A stretch of DNA of 64,000 nt, taken from the NCBI RefSeq assembly GCF_014873755.1, contig NZ_JADBEG010000001.1:9798501-9862500 (forward strand). The letters are read 5' to 3'. This DNA is from Amycolatopsis lexingtonensis. GTDB taxonomy: Bacteria > Actinomycetota > Actinomycetes > Mycobacteriales > Pseudonocardiaceae. Position numbers and translations under genes: made by a program. Of this stretch, positions 35,218-44,880 are shown piece by piece. The first letter of the stretch is position 1. Each line of letters starts with the position of its first letter. Below the pieces are notes generated by a model that worked only from the letters and a program-made list of their open reading frames with translations, did no database searches and had not been told where the DNA came from.

Positions 35218-35952
35218 ATGGCGAAAACGGCGGTGGTCACCGGGGCCGGATCGGGGATCGGGCGGGCGGTGGCGCGGGCCCTGCTCGAGGACGGCTGGTC
35301 CGTCGCGCTGGCCGGACGCCGAGCTGCCGCACTCGAAGAAACCGCCGAGGGCTTCGAGAGTGCCGTCGTCGTGCCCACCGACGTCGCCGACGAAGCTTCC
35401 GTCGCCGCGCTCTTCGAGGCTGTTCGCGACGCTTGGGGGCGGCTCGACCTGCTCGTCAACAACGCCGGCATCGGCGCGGCCGGGACGATCGCCGACCTGT
35501 CCGTCGAGGACTGGAAGCGGACCGTCGACGTCAACCTGACCGGGATGTTCCTCTGCGCCCGCGAAGCCGTGCGGCTGATGAAGGACCAGGCCCCCCGCGG
35601 CGGCCGGATCGTCAACAACGGCTCGATCTCCGCCCACGCGCCGCGGCCCGCGAGCGTCGCCTACACGGCCACCAAGCACGCGGTCACCGGCCTGACCCGG
35701 TCGATTTCGCTGGACGGCCGGGCCTGGAACGTCGCCTGCGGCCAGATCGACATCGGCAACGCGGCGACGGAGATGACCGAACGCATGGCGGCGGGAATTC
35801 CCCAGGCGGACGGCCGGATCCTCGCGGAGCCGACGTTCGACGTCCGGCACGTCGCCGACGCGGTGCGGTACATGGCGGGGCTGCCGCTGGACGCGAACGT
35901 CCAGTTCCTCACCGTCACGGCGACGACCATGCCGTTCATCGGCCGCGGCTAA
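35218..35952 (+). CDS. Short-chain dehydrogenase/reductase
   Basis: 244 residues of the classical SDR type: [11 protein letters not shown] cofactor loop (9-19), NNAG (about 82), catalytic Ser in NGSISAHAP and YxxxK in YTATK. It uses NAD(P)H to reduce or oxidise a carbonyl/alcohol; the substrate is unknown. The ATG follows TAGGAGG. Its stop overlaps the convergent PRISE gene by 4 bases. Confidence 0.85.
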   Translation: MAKTAVVTGAGSGIGRAVARALLEDGWSVALAGRRAAALEETAEGFESAVVVPTDVADEASVAALFEAVRDAWGRLDLLVNNAGIGAAGTIADLSVEDWKRTVDVNLTGMFLCAREAVRLMKDQAPRGGRIVNNGSISAHAPRPASVAYTATKHAVTGLTRSISLDGRAWNVACGQIDIGNAATEMTERMAAGIPQADGRILAEPTFDVRHVADAVRYMAGLPLDANVQFLTVTATTMPFIGRG

Positions 35953-36968
35953 GGGATCACGCGCGCCTTCCGGAACTCGTCGAACAGCCGGTAGAACATC
36001 TGCTCCGTCTCGACGTACTCGTGGAACCCCGCCCGCCGCGACTTCGACGTGTCCGCGAACATGTCGTAGTCCCAGCCGAACACGAAGTCGGCGAACGCCC
36101 ACGACGAGGAAACGTCCGCGTAGGACGGGGAAAGCCCGTGGCGGGCCGCCATCGACGTCCACAGTGGAGCCTTGTCGGCCATGACGTCCGCCAGGGACAT
36201 CCGCAGCGGCGGGGCGGCTTCCAGGCCGAAGTAGGCCGCCAGCTTCGGCCACAGTTCGCGCCAGCGGAACAGGTCGCCGTTGGCGATGTTGAACGGGCCC
36301 TGGCGGTCGCTCGCCCAGACCGTGGCCGAGGCCAGGAGGCCCGCGTCCGTCATCTCCAGGAGGCTGTCGTACGCGCCGGGCTTGCCCGGGAACCGCAGCG
36401 GCAGGCCCAGTTCCTTCGAGATCGACGCGTACACCGCGATCGCCAGCGCCAGGTTCATCGGGTTGCCCAGCGCGGTGCCGCCGACCACCGAGGGGCGGAT
36501 CGCCGACCACGTCCACGAGCCCGCGCGGCGTTCGAGGAACTGCTGCTGGTCGACGTTGAACTCCGGCGGCATGTGCCCGGCGTCGGTCTCGCGCGCCGGG
36601 GTCTTGAACGGGCCGAGGTGGGCGCCGTAGACCTTGTAGCCCTGCATCAGGCTGACGTGCTCGAGGCCGGGCGCGGCGGCTTCCGCGGCGTCGACGAGGT
36701 TGGTCAGCATCGCCAGGTTCGGCGGGACCAGCTCCGCCCACGTCGGTTTGTCCTGGTAGGCGGCGTAGAAGAGGTGCGTCGTGTCCGTCAGCCCGCGGAG
36801 CTTCGCCCGGGTGTCGGCCGGGTCAAGAAGGTCGACGGCGATCGTGCCCGGGCCGCCGCGGCGGGAGAGGCCGGTGACGTCCCAGCCGCCGTCCGCTCGC
36901 AGGTGTTCGACGAGGGTGCGGCCGATGATCCCGTTGGCTCCGGCGACGAGTGCTGTCTTGCGCTTCAT
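35949..36968 (-). CDS. SDR-family PRISE-type enone reductase (progesterone 5-beta-reductase/iridoid synthase-like)
   Basis: 339 residues. The extended-SDR loop is GANGIIG (about 9-15), and the family-specific blocks [30 protein letters not shown] and [15 protein letters not shown] are characteristic of PRISE reductases, where the Tyr and Lys of GYKVYG form the active site. Homologues reduce activated C=C bonds of enones with NADPH. It is divergent from the LysR gene at 37039 (70 bases between starts), its probable regulator, which may respond to an electrophilic or plant-derived enone. Confidence 0.85.
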   Translation of the reverse strand: MKRKTALVAGANGIIGRTLVEHLRADGGWDVTGLSRRGGPGTIAVDLLDPADTRAKLRGLTDTTHLFYAAYQDKPTWAELVPPNLAMLTNLVDAAEAAAPGLEHVSLMQGYKVYGAHLGPFKTPARETDAGHMPPEFNVDQQQFLERRAGSWTWSAIRPSVVGGTALGNPMNLALAIAVYASISKELGLPLRFPGKPGAYDSLLEMTDAGLLASATVWASDRQGPFNIANGDLFRWRELWPKLAAYFGLEAAPPLRMSLADVMADKAPLWTSMAARHGLSPSYADVSSSWAFADFVFGWDYDMFADTSKSRRAGFHEYVETEQMFYRLFDEFRKARVIP

Positions 36969-37001
36969 GACACCAGGCTCGCCGGACGCGGTGGATAAGT
37001 C

Positions 37002-37014
37002 CAAGGCATCCTTG
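37002..37014. promoter_or_regulatory. Short palindrome in the PRISE/LysR divergent promoter region
   Basis: CAAGG-CAT-CCTTG between the two divergent starts. It is a possible LysR half-site region; short, so tentative. Confidence 0.3.
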
Positions 37015-37038
37015 TCACCATGTCGATAAGCTGAGTTC

Positions 37039-37917
37039 ATGACAAGCCTGCGGCAGCTGGAGTACCTGGTCACGGTGGTCGACACCGGCTCGTTCACCCG
37101 CGCCGCCGAGCAGCTGCACGTGACGCAGCCGGCGTTGTCGCACCAGATGCGGGCGCTCGAACGCGGCCTCGGCGGGCCGCTGCTCGAACGGCTGCCCCGC
37201 GCCGTCCGGCTCACGCCGATGGGCCGGGCGATGCTCCCGCACGCGCGGGCGGCGCTGGCCGACGCCGAACGCGCGCGCTGCGCCGCCCGGCTCGCCTCCG
37301 GGACGACGGCGGGCGAGTTGCAGGTCGCGACGGTGTACTCGGTGAGCCTCGGCGTGCTGCCGCCCGCGTTGCGCGTGTGGCGGCGCGACCGGCCCGAGGT
37401 CGACGTCCGGCTGATCGAGTTCCGGCACGCCGACGAACTGCGCGAAGCGATGGCCGCGGGGGAGGCCGACGTCGCGCTCGGGCCGCGGCCGGGGGACTGG
37501 ACCGGGCCGGTGCGGGAGCTGGGCGTCGAGGAGTTCGTCGTCGTGCTGCCCGCCGACGGCGCTTCGGAGGACGACGAGACGGGCGTGGTCGATCTGGCGA
37601 CGCTCGCGGACTGCGCGTGGGTGCACTACGCGCCGGGCAACGGCCTGGCGGAGCTGGTCGACGCGACCTGCGCGGCGGCGGGCTTCCGCCCCCGCGCGGC
37701 GGTCCGCACCGAGCAGACGGCGGCGGCCCCGATCCTGGCGGCGGCCGGCCTCGGCCCGGCACTGGTCCCGGCGAACGTCCTGCCCGCGCGCTTCGACGGC
37801 CGGGTGCTGCGCCCGAGCGTGCCGGTCCGCCGGACGCTGGCCGCCTACACGCGCGCGGCGCCGGACCCGCTGACCAGCGCGTTCATCGAGACCCTCACGG
37901 ACCACGCGACGGTCTAG
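37039..37917 (+). CDS. LysR-family transcriptional regulator
   Basis: 292 residues. HTH at 1-60 (LRQLEYLVTVVDTGSFTRAA, then HVTQPALSHQ), followed by a two-lobed effector domain. Divergent from the PRISE reductase gene and likely controls it. The 3' end overlaps the convergent nucleotidyltransferase gene by 4 bases. Confidence 0.88.
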   Translation: MTSLRQLEYLVTVVDTGSFTRAAEQLHVTQPALSHQMRALERGLGGPLLERLPRAVRLTPMGRAMLPHARAALADAERARCAARLASGTTAGELQVATVYSVSLGVLPPALRVWRRDRPEVDVRLIEFRHADELREAMAAGEADVALGPRPGDWTGPVRELGVEEFVVVLPADGASEDDETGVVDLATLADCAWVHYAPGNGLAELVDATCAAAGFRPRAAVRTEQTAAAPILAAAGLGPALVPANVLPARFDGRVLRPSVPVRRTLAAYTRAAPDPLTSAFIETLTDHATV

Positions 37918-38486
37918 AGGCGGTCACGCCACGGGTGGTCCGGCGGCAGGGCGTCCGCCAGCCAGCGCCGTTGAGCGGTGTCGAGCACCGGCAACGCCGC
38001 GGCGAAGTCCTGCTCGTCCTTCGGTCGGGTCCCCCGGGACTTCGCGAACAACTGCACTTCCGGGGCCAGGTACGGGATTCCGCCCGCGGTGACGGCGCCC
38101 AGCCCGGTGACGGCCCGCCGCACCGCGGGGTCGCGGCGGGAGACCCACTCGTCGCCCTCGGTCTCGTCGAGCATGATCTGGATCCGCCACGGCGCCGACG
38201 GGCCCGGGCGGCACCAGACGTCGTCGATCCCGCGCGGCAGGACCTCGCCGGGGTGCCACGGCCGGAGCGTGCCGGGCGGGTCGGCCGCCCACCACTCCCA
38301 CGACGGCAGCGCCGCCTGCACCGCCGCCTGGTCGCGCCGGAGGAACAGGACGTCGACGTCGGCGTGCTCGCGAAAAGCCTGCCCCACGGCGAATTCGATC
38401 GCGTAGCCGCCCGCGATCCACCACGGTGCGGTGACCCGCGAGAACAGCGCCGCCACTTCGGCCGGGGTGGCCGGGTCCCAGGTCAC
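37914..38486 (-). CDS. Nucleotidyltransferase-domain protein, aminoglycoside adenylyltransferase-like
   Basis: 190 residues. WWIAGGYAIEFAVG followed by HADVDVLFLRRD gives the GG...DxD arrangement of the nucleotidyltransferase fold used by ANT(2'')-like enzymes; LAPEVQLFAKSRGTRPKDEQDF is the C-terminal part of that family. A role in drug modification or in nucleotidyl transfer to another small molecule is possible, but most such genomic proteins are uncharacterised. The GTG at 38486 overlaps the stop of the upstream binding-protein gene (GTGA). Confidence 0.75.
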   Translation of the reverse strand: MTWDPATPAEVAALFSRVTAPWWIAGGYAIEFAVGQAFREHADVDVLFLRRDQAAVQAALPSWEWWAADPPGTLRPWHPGEVLPRGIDDVWCRPGPSAPWRIQIMLDETEGDEWVSRRDPAVRRAVTGLGAVTAGGIPYLAPEVQLFAKSRGTRPKDEQDFAAALPVLDTAQRRWLADALPPDHPWRDRL

Positions 38487-39931
38487 GAGACCGTGATGCC
38501 GGTCAGGACTGGGCCGGTGAACGGCGTCGTCGCCACGTCGTGCACGCGCTCCGACCAGACCGCGTGGCCGTGGCCCGACCACAGCGGGGCCACCGGCAGG
38601 TCCCGCAGCAGCTGGTTTTCCGCCAGCCGGTACAGCTCGCCCGCCTCCTCCGGGGTCGCCGCGGCGTCGGCCAGCGCCAGGTTCTGGGTGAAGACCTGGT
38701 CGGTGTAACCCGACTCCGAAGCCAGCGCCGACAGCAGCTCGTACGGGCTCGCCGTCGCCAGCTTGACGTCCACTGTGGACGGTCCGTCGAGCGGGCTGGT
38801 GTTCGGGGAGGCCTGCGCCGTCACGGAAACGTCCAGTGCTTTGTGGAGCCCGACGACCAGCGTCCGGGTCCACGCCTCCGCGCCGGGTCCGAAGTAGACG
38901 GTTGCGCCGCCCGGGAAGGCCGCCTGCTTCAGGAGCGCCTTGCCCGCCGCCGCGTCGAAACTGCACGGGCGGCACGTGCCGGTGCGCTCGCCCGGGGCGT
39001 CCGCCGGGGGCAGCAGGGCCTTGGCCGGGTCGACCTGGTGGGCGAGCGGGCCCGCTTCCAGCGCCGCGCGGTCCACGCCCAGCGCGAAGCCGTGGCGGAC
39101 CGTCGCGTCGGAGAACCGCGGGTTCGCCACCGGGAACGCCAGGTAGCCCGCCTGCGGCAGCGCCCACGACGCGTGGCGGTCGGCGGCGAAGTCGGTGTGC
39201 ATGGCTTCGTGCTGCTCACCGGGCACCTCGGTCGCGAGGTCGAGGGTGCCCGCCTTGACCGCGTCGTACTGTGCGCCCGGTTCGCCGACGCGCAGCTCGA
39301 TCTCCTCGGCCTTCCCGGCCCCGACGCGCTTGAGCGTGCCGCCTGAGCCCGGGTGCCAGCCGCCGTCCAGGCGGTACGGGCCGTTGCCGACCGGAGCCTT
39401 GGCGAAGCCGTTCCAGTCACGGGACGTGAGCACCGACGCCGGCAGCGGCACCAGTCCCGGCGCCGAAAGCAGGGCGGGGACCTGGCCGGACGGGCGGTCG
39501 AGCGTCAGCGCGATGGTGTCCGGGGCCGGCGCGGTGATCTCGCGGGCGCGCAGGAGCTTCGTCAGCACGGGGGAGGAAACCCAGTGCGACGCGGCGATCG
39601 CCGCCCAGGTGTCCACGTAGGACCGGGCGGTCACCGGGGTGCCGTCGTGGAAGGTCGCGGGCCGCAGCTTGACCGTCCAGTGCACCCGGTCGGTGCTCTC
39701 GATCGACTCGGCCGCGCGCGGCGTGACCTTGCCGGACGCGGCGTCGTAGTCGGCGAGCGGGGTCCACAGCGCGCCGGTCACCAGCCGGCCCGCCTGGTCG
39801 GCGAGGTCGGCGGGCAGCAGCGTCGCGGGCTCCCGGATGCCGACGGACAGCACGCCGGGCCGGGCCGGGTCCGAACCGGAACAGCCCGTGACGGCGAGGG
39901 TGAGGACGGCGAGCACGACGAGCAAGCGCAT
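38483..39931 (-). CDS. Peptide/nickel-type ABC transporter substrate-binding lipoprotein (SBP family 5)
   Basis: 482 residues. A lipoprotein signal ends at LAVTGC with lipid-acceptor Cys17. The mature part follows the SBP_bac_5 pattern (LVTGALWTPLADYD, VHWTVKLRPATFHDGTPVTA, PVGNGPYRL). It binds peptides, metals or other solutes outside the membrane. No permease or ATPase genes are adjacent, so it works with a transporter encoded elsewhere or acts alone. It overlaps the nucleotidyltransferase gene by 4 bases. Confidence 0.85.
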   Translation of the reverse strand: MRLLVVLAVLTLAVTGCSGSDPARPGVLSVGIREPATLLPADLADQAGRLVTGALWTPLADYDAASGKVTPRAAESIESTDRVHWTVKLRPATFHDGTPVTARSYVDTWAAIAASHWVSSPVLTKLLRAREITAPAPDTIALTLDRPSGQVPALLSAPGLVPLPASVLTSRDWNGFAKAPVGNGPYRLDGGWHPGSGGTLKRVGAGKAEEIELRVGEPGAQYDAVKAGTLDLATEVPGEQHEAMHTDFAADRHASWALPQAGYLAFPVANPRFSDATVRHGFALGVDRAALEAGPLAHQVDPAKALLPPADAPGERTGTCRPCSFDAAAGKALLKQAAFPGGATVYFGPGAEAWTRTLVVGLHKALDVSVTAQASPNTSPLDGPSTVDVKLATASPYELLSALASESGYTDQVFTQNLALADAAATPEEAGELYRLAENQLLRDLPVAPLWSGHGHAVWSERVHDVATTPFTGPVLTGITVS

Positions 39932-39968
39932 GCGCCAGTCCTACCAGTCAAGAGCCAACAAAAGACGG

Positions 39969-39997
39969 TTGTGTCCGGTTGATCTCTGTCGTACCGT
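39969..39997 (+). promoter_or_regulatory. Candidate promoter of the LVIVD-protein gene
   Basis: TTGTGT (39969-39974), a 17-base spacer, TACCGT (39992-39997), 38 bases before the GTG at 40036, in the 104-bp divergent region. Confidence 0.4.
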
Positions 39998-40035
39998 TCC
40001 CGTGGTCACGCTCCGAGCGTTCTGGGAGGTTTCGC

Positions 40036-41370
40036 GTGCGCACCTGGTTGCGGTCGTGCTTCGCCGCCGTCACCGTCAGCGCCACGCTGGTCGCGACCGG
40101 GCTCCCGGCCGCCGCCTGCGGCGAGGACGACAAACCCGCCACCCCCGCCGCCCGCACGCTGGGCGACCCGGGCGCGATCAAGAACGTCAAGGCGGTCGGC
40201 AGCGTGCCCGACGCCGCCGGCGCCATCTCGATCAACTTCCTGGACTACGGCCGCCGCGACGTCATGGTCGTGTCCGGCGAGTTCGGGCTGAAGGTCTACG
40301 ACCTGACGAAGAACCCGGCCGCGCCCAAGCTGGTCGGCCAGGTCAGCCTGCCGGGCCTGTGGGAGACCGAGGACACCGAGGTCGACCAGAACCGCAAGCT
40401 GGTGTTCCTCTCCCGCGACCCGCGCGCGTACGGCGGCACCACGCACACCGGCGAGTCCGGCATCTACGTCGTCGACGTCTCGAAGCCCGAGGCCCCGGCG
40501 ATCCTCAGCTACGTCAAGGTGCCCGCCGGCCACACCACCAGCTGCGTCGACGGCTGCCGCTACCTCTGGACCGGCGGCCCGGCGAAGGCCGACGACCAGC
40601 CCGCCGACTGGGGCGGCCGCCCGATCTGGGTCACCGACATCCGCGACCCGCGGCACCCGAAGGTGAACCCGCAGCCCATCGAGCTGGCCCGCAACGACGG
40701 CAAGACCGACTACGTGCACGACGTCCAGGTGGACGACGCCGGCGTGGCCTGGGTGTCCGGCCGCGGCGGCGTGCGCGGCTACTGGACGAACGGCGTGCAC
40801 CGCGACCCGCTGTCCGGGAAGATCCGCCGCGCCACCGCGCACGAGCCGATCCCGTACGCCGGCGGCGGCATCGCCGAGACGGCGGCGCCGTCCCGGTTCA
40901 TGCACAACAGCTTCCACCCGGCCGGCCACCGCGTCGGCGACGGCGCCTGGCGCGGCCAGGACCTGATCTACGCGACGGAGGAGAACTTCGTCGACGGCTG
41001 CGCGGGCGACGGCGTCCTGACCATCTCGTCGCTGAAGGGCTCCTACAACGGCGAAGGCTGGCGCTCGACGCCGGCGCAACCGTTCCGCCTGGAGAGCGTC
41101 GGCACCTGGAGCGTCAACGGCCAGGAGGGCAGCGACCCGGCGTCGGACGACTGCTCCGCGCACTACTTCGACGTCCGCGGCAAGATCCTGGTGCAGTCGT
41201 TCTACGCGCAGGGCACCCGGTTCCTCGACGTCAGCGACCCGACGAACCCGCGGCAGATCGCGTACTACCGGCCGGGCGACGCGAGCGCGTGGGCCCCGTA
41301 CTGGCACGGCAAGTACGTCTACGTCGCGGACAACACCCGCGGCGTAGACGTACTGCAGCTGACCAGGTAG
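40036..41370 (+). CDS. Secreted LVIVD-repeat beta-propeller protein
   Basis: 444 residues. A Sec signal (1 to about 27, ends AAAC with a possible lipid cysteine) is followed by repeats of the type GLKVYDLTKNPAAPKLVGQV, GIYVVDVSKPEAPAILSYV and TRFLDVSDPTNPRQIAYY, the LVIVD motif that builds a surface beta-propeller. Cysteines and His-rich loops are also present. Function in bacteria is unknown; adhesion or binding of a cell-surface ligand is usual for propellers. The GTG at 40036 is chosen because GGGAGGT lies 5 bases upstream. Confidence 0.8.
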   Translation: MRTWLRSCFAAVTVSATLVATGLPAAACGEDDKPATPAARTLGDPGAIKNVKAVGSVPDAAGAISINFLDYGRRDVMVVSGEFGLKVYDLTKNPAAPKLVGQVSLPGLWETEDTEVDQNRKLVFLSRDPRAYGGTTHTGESGIYVVDVSKPEAPAILSYVKVPAGHTTSCVDGCRYLWTGGPAKADDQPADWGGRPIWVTDIRDPRHPKVNPQPIELARNDGKTDYVHDVQVDDAGVAWVSGRGGVRGYWTNGVHRDPLSGKIRRATAHEPIPYAGGGIAETAAPSRFMHNSFHPAGHRVGDGAWRGQDLIYATEENFVDGCAGDGVLTISSLKGSYNGEGWRSTPAQPFRLESVGTWSVNGQEGSDPASDDCSAHYFDVRGKILVQSFYAQGTRFLDVSDPTNPRQIAYYRPGDASAWAPYWHGKYVYVADNTRGVDVLQLTR

Positions 41371-41375
41371 CAATT

Positions 41376-41426
41376 CCGTGAAGGCCTCCTTACCGGTCAT
41401 AAGAGCCGGTAAGGAGGCCTTCACGG
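41376..41426. terminator. Long bidirectional terminator hairpin
   Basis: 21-bp perfect stem (41376-41396 with 41406-41426), 9-base loop, followed on the + strand by CTTTT. It lies between the convergent LVIVD and alpha-glucosidase genes. Confidence 0.85.
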
Positions 41427-41430
41427 CTTT

Positions 41431-43008
41431 TCAGGAGCGGAGCCAGACAGCGGTGTCGGTCGGCAGGTCGCTGTCGACAGGGTTGCTGGCCAGCAGGATT
41501 TCCCCGGCGGGGAGCGGGATCGGGGTGTCCGAGAAGTTCAGCGCGAACGTGAACCCCGTCCCGATCCGGAACGCCAGCACCCCTTCGCCGAGGTCGAGCC
41601 ACTCCAGCGCACCGGTGGGCAGATCCCGTCGGAGCCGCAAGCCGTTGCGGTACAGCGAAAGCATCGACGCCGGATCCGCTGCCTCCGCCTCGGCCGTGTA
41701 GTCCTGCCACGCCTCCGGCTGAGGCAGCCACGCACCGCCCGGACCGAACCCGAACGGCGGCTCGTCGCCCGACCACGGGATCGGGACGCGGCAGCCGTCG
41801 CGGCCGGGGTCGGCGCCGTTCGTGCGGGCCCACACCGGGTCCTGGCGCAGCTCGTCGGGGATGTCCAGGACCTCCCAGAGGCCCAGCTCCTCGCCCTGGT
41901 AGACGTACAGCCCGCCGGGCAGGGCCAGCGTCAGCAGCGCTGCCGCCCGGGCCCGCCGGGTGCCCAGCTCGCGGTCCACCGGCAGCTCGTGCAGCCGGTT
42001 CGCGAACGAGAAACCCGTGTCGCCCTCGCGGCCGTAGCGCGTGACGTGCCGCGTGACGTCGTGGTTCGACAGCACCCACGCCGCCGGCGCGCCGACCTCG
42101 TCGTGCGCCTTCAGCGTCCGCTCGATGACGTCGCGGAAGCGCTTGCTGTCCCACGGGCAGACCAGGAAGTCGAAGTTGAACGCCGAGTGCAGCTCGTCGC
42201 GGCGCAGGTAGCGCGCGGCGCGGGACATGTCCGGCAGCCACATCTCGCCGACCAGCACCCGCTCGCCCGGGTAGCTGTCGACGATCTTGCGCCACGAGCG
42301 GTAGATCTCGTGCAGGCCCTCCTGGTCGGAGAACGGCGTCTCGTCGCCCTCTTCGACGTCGGGCAGGCGCGGGTCCTTGACCAGCCCGTCGGCGACGTCG
42401 ATGCGGAAGCCGTCGACCCCGCGGTCGAACCAGAACCGCAGCACGTCCTCGAACTCCGCGCGGATTTCCGGGTTGTCCCAGTTGAAGTCGGGCTGGCGCG
42501 AGCTGTAGAGGTGCAGGTACCACTCGCCGTCCGGGACCCGCGTCCACGCGGACCCGCCGAAGCGCGACTTCCAGTTGTTCGGCGGTTCGGACCCGTCCGG
42601 GCCGCGGCCGGGCCGGAACCAGAACCGTTGCCGCTCCGGCGATCCCGGGCCCGCCGCCAGCGCGGCCTGGAACCACCGGTGCTCGTCGGAAGCGTGATTG
42701 GGCACGATGTCGATGATCACCCGGATGCCGCGGGCGTGCGCCTCGGCGATCAGCTCTTCGGCCTCGCCGAGCGTGCCGAACAACGGCTCGATGTCGCGGA
42801 AGTCGGCGACGTCGTAGCCGCCGTCGTCCATCGGCGACGGGTACCAGGGGGTGAACCAGATCGCGTCGATCCCCAGGTCGGCCAGGTGGTCCAGCCGGGC
42901 GCGGACGCCGGCGAGGTCGCCGATGCCGTCGCCGTTGCCGTCCGCGAAGCTGCGGATGTAGATCTGGTAGATGGCCGCGCTCCGCCACCAGCCGGTCTTG
43001 TCGGTCAC
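41431..43008 (-). CDS. GH13 alpha-glucosidase
   Basis: 525-residue glycoside hydrolase family 13 enzyme (oligo-1,6-glucosidase/alpha-glucosidase subgroup). The catalytic residues can be placed: nucleophile Asp204 (GFRIDVAD), acid/base Glu255 (VGEMW) and transition-state Asp317 (LSNHD), on the (beta/alpha)8 barrel that begins AAIYQIYIRSFADGNGDGIGD. It has no signal peptide, so it cleaves imported alpha-glucosides inside the cell. Last gene of the sugar-import operon; it completes hydrolysis of oligosaccharides taken up by the adjacent ABC transporter. Confidence 0.9.
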   Translation of the reverse strand: MTDKTGWWRSAAIYQIYIRSFADGNGDGIGDLAGVRARLDHLADLGIDAIWFTPWYPSPMDDGGYDVADFRDIEPLFGTLGEAEELIAEAHARGIRVIIDIVPNHASDEHRWFQAALAAGPGSPERQRFWFRPGRGPDGSEPPNNWKSRFGGSAWTRVPDGEWYLHLYSSRQPDFNWDNPEIRAEFEDVLRFWFDRGVDGFRIDVADGLVKDPRLPDVEEGDETPFSDQEGLHEIYRSWRKIVDSYPGERVLVGEMWLPDMSRAARYLRRDELHSAFNFDFLVCPWDSKRFRDVIERTLKAHDEVGAPAAWVLSNHDVTRHVTRYGREGDTGFSFANRLHELPVDRELGTRRARAAALLTLALPGGLYVYQGEELGLWEVLDIPDELRQDPVWARTNGADPGRDGCRVPIPWSGDEPPFGFGPGGAWLPQPEAWQDYTAEAEAADPASMLSLYRNGLRLRRDLPTGALEWLDLGEGVLAFRIGTGFTFALNFSDTPIPLPAGEILLASNPVDSDLPTDTAVWLRS

Positions 43009-43039
43009 GAAAGTGCCCCTCCTGTTTGTTGTGGAAAGG

Positions 43040-43909
43040 TCAGCCCTTGATGCTGCCGGCGGTCAGCCCGGCGAGGATCTGCCGCTGGAACGCCAGGAAC
43101 AGCGCCACCATGGGCAGGCTGGCCAGCACCATCCCGGCGACGAGCACGTTGAGCGGCATGTCGATCGCCACCCGTTGCAGCATCACCGAGAGCGTCTGCT
43201 TTTCGGTGTCCGGGAACACCAGCAGCGGCCAGATGAAGTCCTTCCACGCGGTGACGACCGCGAGGATCGAAACCACGGCCAGGATCGGCCGCGAGATCGG
43301 CAGGATGATCCGCCAGAGCGTGCGCACCGGCCCGGCGCCGTCGATGCGCGCCGCTTCGATGAGCTCGTCGGGGATCTGGTCGAAGAACCGCTTCAGCAGG
43401 TAGATGTTGAACGCGTTCGCCGCCGCGGGCAGCCAGACCGCCGTCGGCGAATTGATCAGGTTGAGGTGCAGCAGCGGCAGGTCCGTCACCGTCACGTACG
43501 TCGGGACGAGCAGCGCCGTGGCCGGCAGCATCAGGGTCGCCAGCATCAGCCCGAGCACGACGTTGCCGAACTTCGGGCGCAGCTTCGACAGCGCGAACGC
43601 GGCCGGGACGTCGATGGCCAGCTGCGCCAGCCACGCGCCGCCGGCGACGACGAGGGTGTTGAGGAAGTACTTGCCCAGGTTGAGCTGGCTCCACGCGTCG
43701 CCGAAGGTTTCCGGGTGCCACTCGTGCGGGATGAGTGTCGCCGGCGTCGCGGCCAGTTCCTGCGGCGACTTCATCGCGCCGGTCACCGCCCAGTAGAGCG
43801 GGAACATGAAGGCCAGGACGAAGATCGCGAGCGTGCACGCGAAGACGACGCCGTAGACGAGCTTGCCGCGCGGGCTGCGCAGCGCGCCGGGCGAAATGAG
43901 GGTTCTCAT
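43040..43909 (-). CDS. Carbohydrate ABC transporter permease (MalG-type)
   Basis: 289 residues, six transmembrane segments, with the MalG-type cytosolic EAA loop (ELIEAARIDGAGPVRTLWRI) that contacts the ATPase. The KYFLNTLVVAGG start of the core is typical. It overlaps the other permease gene by 4 bases. No ATPase gene is near; actinomycete sugar importers usually share a global MsiK ATPase. Confidence 0.9.
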   Translation of the reverse strand: MRTLISPGALRSPRGKLVYGVVFACTLAIFVLAFMFPLYWAVTGAMKSPQELAATPATLIPHEWHPETFGDAWSQLNLGKYFLNTLVVAGGAWLAQLAIDVPAAFALSKLRPKFGNVVLGLMLATLMLPATALLVPTYVTVTDLPLLHLNLINSPTAVWLPAAANAFNIYLLKRFFDQIPDELIEAARIDGAGPVRTLWRIILPISRPILAVVSILAVVTAWKDFIWPLLVFPDTEKQTLSVMLQRVAIDMPLNVLVAGMVLASLPMVALFLAFQRQILAGLTAGSIKG

Positions 43910-44880
43910 GACTGGTCCGCCTTCCGCGTCAGCCGGACGTACCACGCCGAGAACACGCCCAGCGCCACGAACAGCAGCAGGCTCATCGCGCTCGCCGCGC
44001 CGAAGTCGTTGTAGACGAAGGCGTAGCGATAGAGCAGCAGGAGCACGGTGACCGTCGAGTCGTCCGGCCCGCCGCCGGTCATCACGTACGGCTCGGTGAA
44101 CACCTGCATGGTCGCGACGATCTGCAGCAGCAGGAGCACCAGCAGGACGAACCGCGTCTGCGGGAAAGTCACGTGCCGCAAGCGTTTCCACAGCCCGGCG
44201 CCGTCCAGTTCCGCGGCTTCGTAGAGCTCGCCGGGGATCGTGCCGAGCGCGGCCAGGTAGATCAGCGTGGTGCTGCCCATGTTGGCCCACGTCGAGACGA
44301 AGACCAGCGACAGCATCGCCGTGCCGGACGAGTCGAGCCACTGGCCGCCGGGCAGGCCGACCGCGCCGAGCGCGGAGTTGAACAGGCCGGGACCCGGGTC
44401 GTAGAACCACTTCCACATCAGCGCCGTGACCACCGGCGGCAGCATCACCGGCAGGTAGACGGCGAGCCGGAAGAACGCCTTCGCGTGCCGGATCTCGTTG
44501 AGCAGCACCGCGGTCAGGAACGGCACCGCGAACCCGAAGACCAGCGCGAGCCCGGTGAACAGCAGCGTGTTGCGCCAGGCGACGCCGAACAGCGGGTCTT
44601 CGAACAGCTTCGCGAAGTTGTCGAACCCGACCCACGTCGGCGCGTTGACGAAGTCCACCTGCTGGAAGCTCAGCAGCACGCCGCGCACGATCGGGTACCA
44701 GGAAAAGAGCGCGAACACCACGAGGGCGGCGCACAACAGGCCGTACGCGGTGAGGTTTTCCCTGATCTTGCGCTTGAGCCTGGTGCGGCGGCGGTCTTCT
44801 TGCGAGACGGCCGGGCGCCCGGCCCGCGACGAAGCCGTCGCGGGCCAGGCGAGGAGGCTACTTGACCTGGGCGAGGACAC
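43906..44880 (-). CDS. Carbohydrate ABC transporter permease (MalF-type)
   Basis: 324 residues with a basic N-terminal tail and six transmembrane segments; the EAA loop is GELYEAAELDGAGLWKRLRHV. It pairs with the MalG-type protein. The only in-frame start near the beginning is GTG at 44880, which overlaps the binding-protein gene by 23 bases and has GAAGGT upstream. Confidence 0.88.
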   Translation of the reverse strand: MSSPRSSSLLAWPATASSRAGRPAVSQEDRRRTRLKRKIRENLTAYGLLCAALVVFALFSWYPIVRGVLLSFQQVDFVNAPTWVGFDNFAKLFEDPLFGVAWRNTLLFTGLALVFGFAVPFLTAVLLNEIRHAKAFFRLAVYLPVMLPPVVTALMWKWFYDPGPGLFNSALGAVGLPGGQWLDSSGTAMLSLVFVSTWANMGSTTLIYLAALGTIPGELYEAAELDGAGLWKRLRHVTFPQTRFVLLVLLLLQIVATMQVFTEPYVMTGGGPDDSTVTVLLLLYRYAFVYNDFGAASAMSLLLFVALGVFSAWYVRLTRKADQS